A stretch of 64,000 nt of DNA from Straminergon stramineum (GCA_963920665.1 OY987265.1:42413001-42477000), one strand, 5' to 3'; counted from the first letter of the stretch, positions 49,001 to 60,300 are shown. The notes: a model not told the origin generated them from the sequence alone. Program-made: numbers and translations.

Positions 49001-50415
49001 TATATGTAGAAATTTTTGTTCACTTTGATGGCTTGTAAAGTACCTTTTGGGGGGTAAGTCAATCTAATTGTTAAGGCAACCTAATTTCATTATTCAGTGT
49101 AGGTTAAAAGGAAAACAGACCTCTGTCAGAGTAACAACAATCATTGAGAGCACTTAACGCATTCCCTCTCAATAATGTGTTGTCGACTCCCACCTGTGCA
49201 TTAAATTAAAAAAACTCTTTTAATTCGGAAATATACTATGCATAACATATCTTGAATTATGCATATCCACTTGTTTCTTCCTCAATAGACCAAAAGAATA
49301 CAATCTGTGATAGACATTAACCTGATTGCAATACTGGATCAACAACAAATTCACATCGAACTAAAACCAATCCAAATTTTGACATCAACACTTAGGCCCA
49401 ATGTGCACTACACATTTCAACTAGATGCAATTTTCTTGGTCCATTGAAAGCTTACATAGTCCACAAGTTTGTCAATGCACTTGAGGTCGACCAAATCGTC
49501 CCAAGCTTCCGTTGAGGCTGTCAATTCACAAAACAAAGTCCCAAACCTCCGACAATTATTTCATCAGTCCACAATAGAGGGGCCTACAAATGTAAAGCAC
49601 CAAATCATTACTGATTCATCGTAGGTCATGCAAAGCAGTTCCAAAGTCAAATTCACCTGAAGCATATTTGAAACACATGGCGAGCTCTTGCCTCAGATAC
49701 ATGTCATCCTCCGTTTGTGCTATCTCAGCCAACTTGGGAAGAATTCCTACATTCAGAGAGGATAATCTTGCATTTTCAGTTATAAACTATATCGTCTATT
49801 CTTTACATTAAGCATCATAAAAAAAACCCAAAGAAACAGGGCATAATCAAATTTCTAATGAAGGACTGCACCTGCAGCAAGACAACGGACGCGAGAGTCA
49901 GGAGTGCAAAGTAGTTCAACACACCATTGGACTGCTTTCTGCCGAATTACAATATCTTCTGTGGCTGTGGTTTTCAGTATTCGTACCTATCACAACATTG
50001 AGATCCAAAAGAATATTATGATTTCTGAGCATCGGCCATGCTCTGACCTTCTTCTAAAACAATCTAGGGCATTTTTCTGGAAAGAAGCATCCTTCTTCTC
50101 ATTTTTTAGCGACGAAAAAGTCTCGTAGATCAGGCCCACGTGTAGAATCCAGAAAAAAAAACTTACCAGCTTGGAATACATGAAATTCAAGTAGCCAAGT
50201 GTGATTCTGGGCTCCGTCTCCGGCCAATAAACCAATGGGTGATGAGGATGTTGTTGCATTAAGTCGCCAGGTGGTAACTCACTCTTCAATGAGGGATAGC
50301 CTTCTTCACAATCCGGCACATTCACAAACTTCGTCATATCTTCCGTCCGGATGCACTGATCAGAGTACCACCACGCTTTGCATTGACGCATAGTTTCGTC
50401 CTCCAATGGTGCCAT
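46019..50415 (-). CDS. ARM-repeat protein, possibly RSPH14-like axonemal protein
   Basis: On the - strand eight exons join in phase: 50415-50167 (83 codons from ATG, MAPLEDETMRQCKAWW), 49986-49872, 49746-49657, 49517-49456, 49193-49121, 48831-48487, 48385-48307 and 48092-47958, together about 382 residues. A candidate last exon, 46204-46019 (KLQDCIPMLRKMI, ending in a stop), fits by content, but its junction is unresolved. Several segments show armadillo-type helices: RQKAVQWCVELLCTPDSRVR, ARDVLVNKGSTLQFILGLIN, KILPYLHHIEPRIQIFGLAA. Residues 1-83 have no recognised domain. The overall pattern resembles the ARM-repeat radial-spoke protein RSPH14/RTDR1, which would act in cilia; this is a judgement from memory of the family, not a search. 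Other ARM proteins are possible. The GTCTGT and GTGTGT donors are weak. Confidence 0.6.
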
Positions 50416-50506
50416 GCTCAAAATCTCCTTGAGATTCAATTTTCCAGATAACTCAAAATTTACTTTGCCGAGAGTCAATCATTTACCCCCCATTTACCGA
50501 TCTCAT

Positions 50507-51060
50507 CACTCTCAAAAATTAATAGTCAGCGAACTTGCACAGCGTTGTTCATCTAAAAATTTATAACACGACCTAATTCCCAGAGACCAAACGACAATAA
50601 CCATGACGACGTCAGTGACATGGACATCGAATTCAACTAAGTACACAAAGACTGTGACTTCACTCAAACTTTTTAGGTCAAGAATAAATCACTCCACGAT
50701 CTAAACTCTCTCAAAAATCATCGTAATCACTGCATCCTTGTCGAACTTGCGCTACGCAAAACTGAAGCTGAGTTAAATAATTGACAACTCATCTCGTTCC
50801 CACCGATCAAACGGCAATAATCGGCCATGTCATGGAAATCGAGACCAAAGCCACGATTCGCATCAAGATTGTAATATAACTCAAACTTTCGGTCAGGAAT
50901 TTTGTCTAATTTTAAGATTTGAACTCTCTCAAAATCAGACTAATCATTCCTGCTCCTCATTGAACTTCTACAGCGCAGAAATCAAGCAGGCTACAAGATT
51001 GAAGTCGTTCCCCGCCTCCTTTCCAACGATCAAATGACAGTAGCCATGGCGATTGTTATT
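50507..51060. repeat. Three degenerate tandem repeats upstream of the ARM-repeat gene
   Basis: Three blocks of about 200-225 bp share the order ctctcaaaaat, gaacttg..cagcg, a stretch ending in acgacaataacc / acggcaataatcgg / atgacagtagcc, then catgacg/catgtcatgg/catggcg. Landmarks: 50507, 50704, 50930 for the first motif and 50590, 50814, 51035 for the last. The array starts about 90 bp upstream of the start codon and probably covers promoter or leader. Confidence 0.7.
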
Positions 51061-52045
51061 GACAAGGAAGCGGAGATCGAATCCAAGCCACAAATGGAAC
51101 AAATTCAAATTGGCGAGCGATTTCCAAACCCTGGTGTCAGTGCCGATCGCATTGTTTCATCATTGCCAGAAACAATGCAAAAACAAAATGCTTGTCACCA
51201 TTTCGAAGTCCCGAATCAGGCAGCCTCGATCATTTAGCTCCATCGAGAACCGACGGGAGAGCAAATCCAAGAGCGGCAACAATGGAGCTCTCCATGCCTT
51301 ACTACGAAGCATTTGATTCTCTTGTGGTTTCTTTTTCCCTTCAACAGGAAATGCTGTTTCAGTTGCCTTCATCTGCGGGGATACCACCCCGTCATCTCAG
51401 CGATGCGAACCGTCGCCAAAGACTAGGTAATTGCAAAGCAGGCCAAGTTATCAAAAATAATGGTTGGTTAGGACCTACCAAGCCGTGGGTGGTGAGGTTG
51501 GTTCTGACTTATGATTATTTTTGATGACGTGGTACTGACCTACGATTATTCTTTTATTTCCTGAACATAATCTCAATTGCTTAACCAATCAAAACATGTC
51601 ACAACGATAAAAAAATTCTAAATTTAGATTATATTAAGTTTATCCGCACTCACTAAGTTAATACTTGTTGGTAGTAGTAGAGATTTCTCTCACTAGTAGA
51701 CCAATGAAATTTCTACTTCATACCCTCCTTGTTGAAAATATGCACAAGCAAGTAGTGAGCATTATTTATGAGTCTTCATTTGCCTCTCTTTAACCAATGG
51801 AAACAAGACACGAATCCACTATGGTGAAACTCTCTTGCATTGAGATTATGGACTACTAATTTTTCCACATACTCTAAATTTCTATGAGTCTTAGTCCTAG
51901 GAGTGGATGATTTCAAATGAACAATTATAGTGGATATAAGACAAGGGACAATGATTTTCCATCCAACTTTATTTTGAGAGTTTGGATGGTGGACATCAAA
52001 GTTAGGTTTCGAAGTTGAAGCAAAAGATTATACTTATAGTCATTG
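51061..52045. other. GC-richer flank, then AT-rich DNA
   Basis: 51061-51530 is GC-richer with short frames on the + strand (51034-51237, 51192-51524) that I do not recognise; it is probably the distal upstream region of the - strand gene. From 51540 on the DNA is AT-rich with nothing visible. Confidence 0.4.
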
Positions 52046-52998
52046 TTAACCCCTAAAGGGCCAAACGGTGTTTTTTGGCAACATAGCAATTTCGGGCAGC
52101 TCACTACAGATGGAATTTTTATTTTTTTTCTTTAAAATTTTCACACAACATTTTCCCGAGGAGTAGCTTTAAGACCCAACAATTTTCATAACTTTTGAAT
52201 ACATGGTTAAAAAGTTATTGTATGATATGTTGTTTTCATTGCTCGGCGGGCAGACCGGGCAGCAAAAAAAACTTCTTGAAAAATCACTTTTTTTTAAAAT
52301 AAAAATTTGAAATTGGTTTTCTACATTTATATATACATGAAAAGCTTAGAATAATTCCATTTTGATTTGTGAGATGAAAGTTATGAAGAGTTTTAGTTGT
52401 GGGTAGTTTGTGGGTAGTAATGGAATCTCTACTCTCAAATAAACTTTGAAGACCTTTATTTCACTCAATTTTTAATATTTTTGGAAAAAAATAAAAAATT
52501 GAGGTGTAGATTTTTTATTACAACAATTTAACCATTGGGATTGGCATTTTTCAATTCCATAAATAAATTATTAACACTTTAGTATTTTGAATCATTCTCT
52601 ACTTCTTTCAACTTACTATTTTTTTCCTATATGTTGTACAATTCCAAATGATCTAAAATTTTTCAAGCATGTAGCCAACATGACTTGAGGAATGAATCCA
52701 AAGAGTTACAACCATTTTGGACATTTTTTCATAATGATTTGACCTTGTGGAGTGCATCTGCCCGGATTTTTGCAGGGCCAAAAAATGGCTTTTTGTCACT
52801 TCAAATGCTAATATCTTTCAATCCAAACGGTGGAAATTTCTGAAATTTTTTCCACATCCTCACAAACCAGATTACTACAAGATCCTACAGTTACATTTGT
52901 CCAAAAATGTATTTTTTCTAAAATTTGGTACTTGTATTGGAGATGACAGTTTTGGAGCGTTTTTAGTGAAAACATAGTCAAAAACCTTTAGGGGTTAA
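52046..52998. mobile_element. TTAA-flanked, piggyBac-like element
   Basis: Begins TTAACCCCTAAAGGGCC and ends aaaacctttaggggttaa. Landmarks such as gggcagctcac, gaggagtagctttaag and gatcctacagttaca recur, inverted, in 62916-63795. 953 bp, non-coding. Confidence 0.85.
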
Positions 52999-54418
52999 CC
53001 CCTAAACGATGAGGCGGACGTTTTTTGTGCGATGAATGACAAGGAATTATTATGTGTAGGATAGAAGTGGAACTAATCATCCTTGAAATTAGTGGTGGAA
53101 AAGGAAAATCTTTTGTAGTGGTTTGACTCCCAATGAATATTTTGTTTTTCTAAAGTAGATGATCACTAGAATAAAAACGTGTCTGCCACAACCGATTGAA
53201 ATGCAACTAAGTGTCCTATACAACTATCCTACGATTGTAGCCCTCTCTATTTGCACCAAATTCTTATATCATTGTTTGACGTCATTTTTATACATCAATA
53301 GTACAATGTTTAATTGCAAAGTAGTTGTAGAATGAAGTGAATACATTGTTCTAGTTGCATAATAGTCATAGAATGAAGTGTAGGATTATGAGAGTTGTAA
53401 CAAAGTTCAAATTTAGAATGAATGTGAACTATTCTTCATCTAATATTCATCATAGTTGTCGATGTGGACAAGTCTATGCTCTGTGGAATCCACTGTGTCA
53501 ATCTACTGTAGCAAAAAACAACTAGGAAACAACTAGAAAGCAACTACAATTGTAAAATGAAGCTAGTTGTTTCCTCATCAATTTCTAGTTGTTTTTTTAG
53601 TCAATTCCTAGTCGTTTCCTAGTTGTATCAAAGTTGTTTATTAGTCATTTTTTAGTCGTTTCCAAAGTCATTTCCCAATTGTCTAATATCAATTGTACCA
53701 TATCAATTGTGAAGAGTACCATTAGATTGGACATATAAGACATGTAAGTTGTTGTATTCTCTTGTAATGAATTATGTCAATAGAATTCAAAGACTTCTAC
53801 ATTTTGTAGATTTCAACAATTTGTAGATTCTACATTCTATAAAAATATTTAAAATCCAAAATTTTTTAAATCTTTTTAAATTGTAGAATTTTTGAAACCA
53901 GTGAAATCCAATTAAATATCAATATTATAATTTCTGAAATTTTAAAAAAAAAAGCTAGATCTGAAATCTACAAATCTATGAATCATTGAGATTAAAATTT
54001 CAAAATCTATAAGTCTTGGATATGTTGCAAATGAGTCATAGACAAGTCACAATGAAGTCACAAATGAGTCGCAAACAAGTCATACATTAGTCACAAATGA
54101 GTTGGCAATAAGTTGCACACTCTCCAATTGAGTGACCAACTTCACGTGGTAGCAAATACCACATAAACAACCATGTCAAAAAATTTCATCGATGAAGTTC
54201 CAAGTAGGCTGCTGCAATTTGCAACTACAATCCTATGTGTAAGTAACTTATCCACTGCAACTAGGGGCTCCAAATTAGCACCAGTCACAAAATGTTCTAT
54301 GCAACTCAAAACCCATTGCTCTTTGTACTCACAAAACCCTTCATTTTCTTCTAGTGGATGTCACATGGTTCCAAAATGGTGGATTTCCACGGTCACCAGC
54401 GTGGCGTTCAAGGGTTAA
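52995..54418. mobile_element. TTAA-flanked element adjoining the previous one
   Basis: Begins TTAACCCCTAAACGATGAGG and ends tggcgttcaagggttaa. Its first TTAA is at the same time the last TTAA of the element at its left. Both ends are of the 41404-41781 type. The interior has runs of degenerate short repeats, tagttgtttcc-like at 53520-53690 and agtcacaaatg-like at 54025-54110. 1424 bp. No transposase frame. Confidence 0.85.
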
Positions 54419-55238
54419 TTGTAGAAACAAAGAATGTGCCTATTGGTCCAATAATCAAAATATTTTGGTGACCACCTTGGTCATGGGAGGTTGAGTCTTC
54501 CCAATGTTAACACATGTGGGGAAGGCAAAGAGGGAAAACCGCCTAAAGAGAAACCTTGATGTCCTTTTAATATATGGTGGTAATTTATAGCTTTTTCTTT
54601 AGATATGAATTTTAGCCATATAGACAGTGATATTTTTTTAATATGAGTCCAACTAATAAAATGACATAGAATATCTATTAATTCTTCTCCAATGTGAAAA
54701 AATTCCTAAAATTAACTATGTTATTGTGATTTGAACTTTGGGCCATAACCATGGTCTGTTTTGTTTTTATTATGTAATGACACAGGATTTTGGTTTATAC
54801 TATGATGAATTTCCCTACATTACATACATACCTGTGGTGAAATTTTTTAATCATAGAATGTATTTCATATGATATATTTTCATATTATTTCCTCACAATT
54901 CACTGTCATTTTAAATTTTCACAAAAAAAACTTGAAATTTTTTATGGCCTTGATCTGAAAGGATGACAACAACGCGGGTCATGAATTCGATTGCTCCAGC
55001 CATTTTGCATGTATGCTGAAATTGGGCTGCTCTCGGGTATTTGTTTTCCGTCGTTGCTCGTCGCCACGAGATTACTTCAGAAGGCGCTCAAAGTCATCGA
55101 ACCTGACGTGGAGAATTAGAAGCTCGAAGATTGAGAAGGGATCGGCGTTTCTGCAAGGATCCTGCAATGTCCATCACCATGGGGTTCTTAAAACGGTGGA
55201 CGACTGGTCCTGGAGACTGATCGATGGATGCCATTTAG
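54419..55238 (+). other. AT-rich DNA and probable upstream region of the next gene
   Basis: AT-rich up to about 54950, then GC-richer. A 79-codon frame at 55013-55252 overlaps the true start in another frame and contains no recognisable domain, so I regard this part as promoter and leader. Confidence 0.4.
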
Positions 55239-56387
55239 ATGGCGAACATTGAAGTGCAACTCCGGAAGTTCAATTTCGACTCTAATTTGTCGATGAGGGA
55301 TCACCTCCATGATCATGATAAGTTTGAAGGTATTATGGGAAACTAATCGAATTACAAGAACATCACCGGGGCAGCTGATAAGTGTCTGGAGGCATCCAGA
55401 CCAGTCCCCAGGTATAGTATGCATGAGTTTCCTGGCGGGGATTGTTCGATTTTGAGGAGCATCGACCCGCAGTGTGTGAAGATATCCTCTGCTGCCATTT
55501 CTGCCGATTCTCAAAGGAGCCTGCAATGGTCATCACCGTGAGGAGAGCAAATTCATTAGCTAAATGTGAGTAATCAACTCTTCTCTTTTCACTTTGTGCA
55601 ATGTGAGAATTCTCAACCCTCAACACTGCTTCAGTGGTGAAAGTTTCCAGAATGCAACATTTTCATTCATCATATCGCAAATTGCTTGCACCTGCAAACT
55701 CTAGATTCAACTGGTATGCGATGATGCAGCAAGCCATCGATCGGGCAGAAGGCAGTCGGGGCGTCCAGCACGGTAAACTGAAATGCCACATTTGGGGAGT
55801 TTTCCAGGTTTATTAATTGTTAATTCGCTGTGATTCGTGTGTCTCTGGATACTGAACTGGGTCAATGTTCTACTTATCAATGTCGAGTTCTTTATGATCT
55901 CATTGAACTTGATTTGCAAGTGAATATTAGGAGATGCGTTTGCATTACTTAGGATCCTCTTCGTTCAAGCCAAGGGGTGTTAGCCTTGAATTGAAGGCCA
56001 TGAAGCTATCAGATCGAAAGTTTCATGGAGCTCTACCGCACACATACTTTCGTTGGGGAGAAGTGAGTATTCGATTGTCAATCTGTGTAGAACCTTGCAC
56101 TTAGTTTTTAATTTGCAGGAAGTTTTCGTTGCAATTCACTACATCTCAAGACGTTTTTTGACCGAGTGTGTTCTTCAGTCTCGCAGGCTGAGGGAGAAGA
56201 AGTTGTCGAGGAAATATATTTTTGAGGAGATTCCTGTCGGTCTTCGAACTCACTTGACTTGTGAATGCGTTTGAAATTGCTCATATTGAGTATGAGCTCC
56301 GATTCGATTTGTGTTTTACTTGTATTAATTGTAAGTCTCGTTGCAGGTGAAGATCTGACTCCCACTTTGCGCTCGTTAGCTCCCTAA
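55239..56387 (+). CDS. Compact six-exon gene, 238-residue protein of unknown family
   Basis: Exons 55239-55329, 55428-55565, 55635-55807, 55931-56062, 56119-56260 and 56347-56387 join in phase to one frame from ATG to TAA; introns are only 56-123 nt. The donors are GTATTA, GTGAGT, GTTTAT, GTGAGT and GTGAAT. The protein starts MANIEVQLRKFNFDSN. It has a Cys-rich patch at about 47-57 (CEDILCCHFC), a basic stretch (MVITVRRANSLAK, about 64-76), then RFNWYAMMQQAIDRAEGSRG, FHGALPHTYFRWGEEVFVAI and a basic QSRRLREKKLSRKYIFEEIP region. No signal peptide or membrane segment. I recognise no family. Six junctions keeping one frame make chance unlikely, but the short introns and the weak first acceptor (gcatgag) leave room for error. 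Confidence 0.6.
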
Positions 56388-57182
56388 ACTGGAGTGAATG
56401 GATTGTTCGTTGTTTCGATCGAGTTCTCCGTTAGCTTAGAAGAATAACTGTCCTTTTACACTGGCTAGTTGGATTGGATATGTTCTGTGCGACATTGACA
56501 GGCTTGTCTTGTCCTCAAATCCCTTTATGGAGAAGAATTTGACATGGAATTTTTTACCGTGCATGGACGATCTTTCAATTCTATATATGGAGCAATAGAA
56601 GGTTTGAGGGTTGTATGAAGGGTGCATCTGCTAGTAACTTATATAACACAACACAGCAGTGCTACTGGTTGCAACAAGGAATGGCTAGCATAAATCTGAG
56701 TAAGATATATTTTGGAGTTCATATCTCCAGTTGTAGCCCAAGAGAAAAGGGATAATCAATCAATCAATCATTCTTTTTGGATGTCCGCAGTTCCATTACT
56801 ATTATCGTAATCTGTCAAGGTACCAAACACAGTCACATTACTGGTTGCAAAAGAGAAGGATTTATTTGCTTACGAAATTCCATTTTTGGTTATAAATCCA
56901 GAGTGACCGACCTAGAAATAGAAAGTTGACCTTCCATGGCAGTAGTTGATTGCAGTATACTTCTACAGTTAAATACATGACTTTCTTTATTCTTGCTATT
57001 GATACATGAGGGTGTGCCACATACGCCTTAATTAAAAAGTGGAGGTGAATTTTTTCTGAAATGCTTGGTTCTGTGAGACAGTTTGTGATATGAGAGTTAC
57101 TTTGAAATTTGCTTCCTGGGACATTGTTGATATTATTCAATTTACTTTCTGATTGGTTTCTGAAATTTTGCCTGGTGATTTT
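56388..57182. other. 3' flank and first copy of a local duplication
   Basis: The part 56985-57182 (tgagggtgtgccacatacgcc, then ctgtgagacagtttgtgat, gcttcctgggacattg, ttttgcctggtgatttt) returns at 57680-57987 and 60185-60295, where it is split by two TTAA elements. No gene beyond the 3' untranslated part of the preceding one is visible. Confidence 0.6.
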
Positions 57183-57407
57183 TTTTGAAACGGAGGATGA
57201 CCATCACCGTGAGGAGAGCAAATTCGGTAGCTACGTCCTCTCTCCGTGCTGTGCCCGCGGGGCGTTGCCCCTTCTTGTCTTTAGTCGGGTCCTTTGTTGT
57301 GGTTAGTCTGTGGTCCTTGTTCCCCGGCAGGCCACTTGTGGCTGTCGTTCTTGTACTTTACCCCTTGCAATGGAATTCCGTTTCATTTGTTTAAAAAAAA
57401 AAAAAAG
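57183..57407 (+). mobile_element. Poly(A)-ended insertion, possibly a LINE/SINE-type 3' end
   Basis: A GC-rich 200-bp segment ends tggaattccgtttcatttgt followed by a run of 14 A at 57393-57406. This ending resembles 3' tails of plant LINEs. Its first 45 bases (catcaccgtgaggagagc) repeat the end of exon 2 of the upstream gene (55530-55548), so it may be a chimeric retrocopy instead. It lies right after the local duplication unit. No target duplication could be fixed. Confidence 0.4.
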
Positions 57408-57604
57408 AAGTTTTTAATTCGTATAGGTATATAAGTGCTTTTTGGTCATTTGAGTACTTCGAGGTCAATAACTTACCTCTGGCAAATTTCTAAAGAATCG
57501 AATTTTTTTTAATATCAAGTGTCTTGGGACTTGAATTCGTGACTGGGAGGCCGTTAATCTAATTTGGTTCGGACATCGTGAAATTTATGTATTTCTGCAG
57601 AACT

Positions 57605-57701
57605 GAAAATGCTGTCAGAAGCGGAGCTTCTGGAGAGGAGCCATGCGTCGTGGTTTGTATTCTTTGATTACGAAGGGAATGAGGGTGTGCAACGTACTCC
57701 T
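57605..57701 (+). pseudogene. Possible exon fragment interrupted by a TTAA element
   Basis: After the acceptor-like tttctgcag a frame opens: MLSEAELLERSHASWF, then VFFDYEGNEGVQR, and runs straight into the element at 57702. The paralogous sequence near 56985 has a stop in this frame. No family recognised, so a chance frame is possible. Confidence 0.25.
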
Positions 57702-57930
57702 TTAACCCTTGAACGCCGGGCTGGTGACCGTGGAAATCAGCTATTTTGGAACCGTGTGACATCATCCACTTTAGAAAAACCCAAAATATCCATTGGAAGT
57801 CAACCTATTGTAGAAGATCTTTCCTTTCCACCCCTAATTCTGAGGATGAATAGTTGCAATTTTGTCCTACATAGGAGAATTCCTAGTCATTCATCTATAA
57901 TAATCATCCGCCGTGTCATTCAAGGGTTAA
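57702..57930. mobile_element. 229-bp TTAA-flanked MITE with a paralogous empty site
   Basis: Begins TTAACCCTTGAACGCCGGGC and ends tgtcattcaagggttaa; same subfamily as 41404-41781. The local duplicate at 57020-57035 has an uninterrupted acgccttaattaaaaag where this copy carries the element. Confidence 0.85.
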
Positions 57931-57987
57931 AAGAGGAGGCGATTTTTTTTTTGTTAAATGCTTGGAGTCTGTGAGACAGTTTGTGAT

Positions 57988-59871
57988 TTAACCCCTTAAC
58001 CCCTCGTCATCTAAAGTCCAAACATGTGTAAAAGCTAACTTGCTTTTCAAGTCTAAATCTCAGTGAGGTATGAGAATTTCAACCATACAATATTGTAGTG
58101 TGTATGTTGTAGATGGTGTGAAAAAAATTTGGGGTCATTTGACCATATAGATTGAAAGATTATAATGTTTTAGTGTTGAAAAAAGATGCTGAAATTTTCT
58201 TAAAAACACATTTGGAGGTGAAATTCGATTTCTAAACCTACTCAAATGAAAAAAAATTTAAACTACAAAGTGATTCAAACCAAAAGACAAATACTTTGGT
58301 GAAAAAAAATCTCATTCAATTGACTCATTGTGTCTGCAAAATTGTTTTGAAATGTCAAAAAACAGTGAAAAAAGTAGCAAAAAATCACATCTATGTATGA
58401 ACCTCCTTCTACTTAAATGCTTCTCAGTCACTCATAACCTCTTGGATTCATATGAAATTTTAATCTTATAAACAAGACTAGTATGCGCAACTTTTCTAAT
58501 AAAAATGATTGAAAATGGACCATGGATGAAGAAGTTATAGCCGCCAAAGTTCATTGTAATGCAAAAATGTTTGGATTTTGAACTTTGAATTGCTCCCAAA
58601 CATTCAAAACAACTTAGATTGACATAAAAATTTTACCACAATAACTAAGCTTTATTGGGAACAAAACCCAACAATTTTTTTTATTGAAAATGAACATTTG
58701 ATGAGAGAGATACAAACCCCCGAAGTTGGAGCCATCAGAATGCAGTGAGGTGAACTCAAATTGAACCTGTGAACTTCAAATGGCTCTCAAAAACTCAGTA
58801 CATCTTGTATTGATCTGAAAATTTTACCACTGAAACTAGACTAATATGCGCAACTTTCCCAACAAGTTTTATTGAATTCGGACATTAGATGCAAAAGTTA
58901 AAGCACTTTGAATTTTACTGCCAGACTATGAGAGGACACTTTTCATCCCCTCCGGCGGTGAGGGGTTAAGGACCATTGTTCCCTCGGGGGACAAATTGTA
59001 TTTGGGGCAAGTAACTGCAGTTGCAAAATTTTGTCATGATTTTTTTAAACTTTTTGTGAAGATAAAGAAACTTACTAGGTTTGTGAGGGTTTAATTTTTT
59101 TAAATTGGTGTGTGACAACAAAAGTTATGCCCAAATAAGCTCCAAGCAAGGGAAACCATGTAGTAAATAAAATTTGAAAAATTTGAGTTTTAAGAAGATA
59201 AATATTTTCTTCTTGTAGATTATATATTTTTTTCTACATGGAAAGCTTTGATTCATTTCATTTGGATAAGCAATGTGAAAGTTATGAATAATCTTGTTTT
59301 TCGAGCAATCTAAGAATCTTCTTTAGTTTAAAAAATAATTTGTAGGATTCATTTCCGAATGCAAGTTTCACAATTTAAAAAAAAATCCATGTGGTTTATT
59401 TTTGCTTGCTAGAACAATCTCACCATTCCATCTTAGAGATATTAAAAATTTAGATTTATCTTCTATCTCGTACCTACTTCTACTTAACAATTTTCTTAAA
59501 AATGAAAATTATGCTTTTTTGAAAAAAAATTCTTCACGTGGACTCTCAACTTAGTTTCCCACCATACAAATTTAAACCTCATAACTCTATAGTGCAAAAA
59601 ACTTCAGTTAAGAAGGTTCAAAGTCAAATAATCTAATCCCGCAATGTGCTTAAAATTTTGTTTTTTCACTTTCAAGGCAAATATCTTGCAATCTTTGCAG
59701 TCAAAATTTCTGAAATTTATTCCACACATTCTCATACTAGTTAGGTATAGTATCCTATGGTTATATGTCCCAAAAAGAAATACAATTTTCAAGTTTTTTT
59801 ACTCTTTGCAATTAAAATGGCAGTTTTGAGTGTTATTTGGCAAAAAAAGGCCTTGGTCCTTTAGGGGGTAA
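57988..59871. mobile_element. TTAA-flanked, piggyBac-like element carrying a nested element
   Basis: The left end is TTAACCCC, interrupted after eight bases by the element at 57996-58969. It resumes ggaccattgttccctcgg, so that the original end was TTAACCCCTTAAGGACCA. The right end is ggtcctttagggggtaa, with TTAA changed to GTAA. It belongs to the family of 24143-25237 and 39928-40470. Net length without the insert is about 0.9 kb. Non-coding. Confidence 0.85.
57996..58969. mobile_element. Nested TTAA element inside the terminal repeat of another
   Basis: Begins TTAACCCCTCGTCATC and ends ggcggtgaggggttaa. It sits in the TTAA that the host element had inside its own left terminal repeat. The 974-bp interior has repeated blocks (for instance aactcaaattg, actagtatgcgcaactttc at 58478 and 58846) but no transposase frame. 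Confidence 0.85.
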
Positions 59872-60300
59872 GGTAGGAGGTCCATGAATCAACCATTTAA
59901 GGGTTGGAACTGAATTTGGGGGAGGTGGAACATCTTAAAATATTTTTCAGTAAATTTTCCTTGAAAGACAAATGAAATTGGCATCTAACCCAAGTCATTC
60001 CATGTTTTTTTGGAGCTTTGTGGAATTAGTTACGAATTTTTGAAGTTGAAAAAAAATGGTCTTTTGTGGTCATCAAAAGCGACCACCTCCTAAAATGTGC
60101 AGAGTTGGTACATTGCAAAAAGCAAAATATACCTTTGAATCTTGATCGCCTTTAATGCCCAATCGGAGTTTGAGACTCCTACCTTAAGAGTTATTCTGAA
60201 ACTTGCTTCTTGGGACATTCATTTGTTGATATTCAATGAACAGTACATTATACTCTATAATTGGTTACTAAAATTTTGCCTGGTGGTTTTTTATTTGAAA
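59872..60300. repeat. Interspersed repeat related to 41150-41390, and the rest of the local duplication
   Basis: 59930-60135 is the reverse complement of a segment at 41185-41380 (shared: cattttaggagg.tgtcgctttt, ttcaacttcaaaaattc). From 60185 the second copy of the local duplication resumes (acttgcttcttgggacattc, ttttgcctggtgg). No gene. Confidence 0.65.

Noticed and set aside
51034..51524. Overlapping + strand frames upstream of the ARM-repeat gene as a divergent gene
   Set aside because: They overlap each other in different frames, and the region is more simply read as the upstream region with degenerate tandem repeats.
53520..54115. Short tandem motifs inside the TTAA element as a satellite or CRISPR-like array
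   Set aside because: Units are irregular in length and sequence and without conserved spacers; they are simple-sequence decay inside the element.
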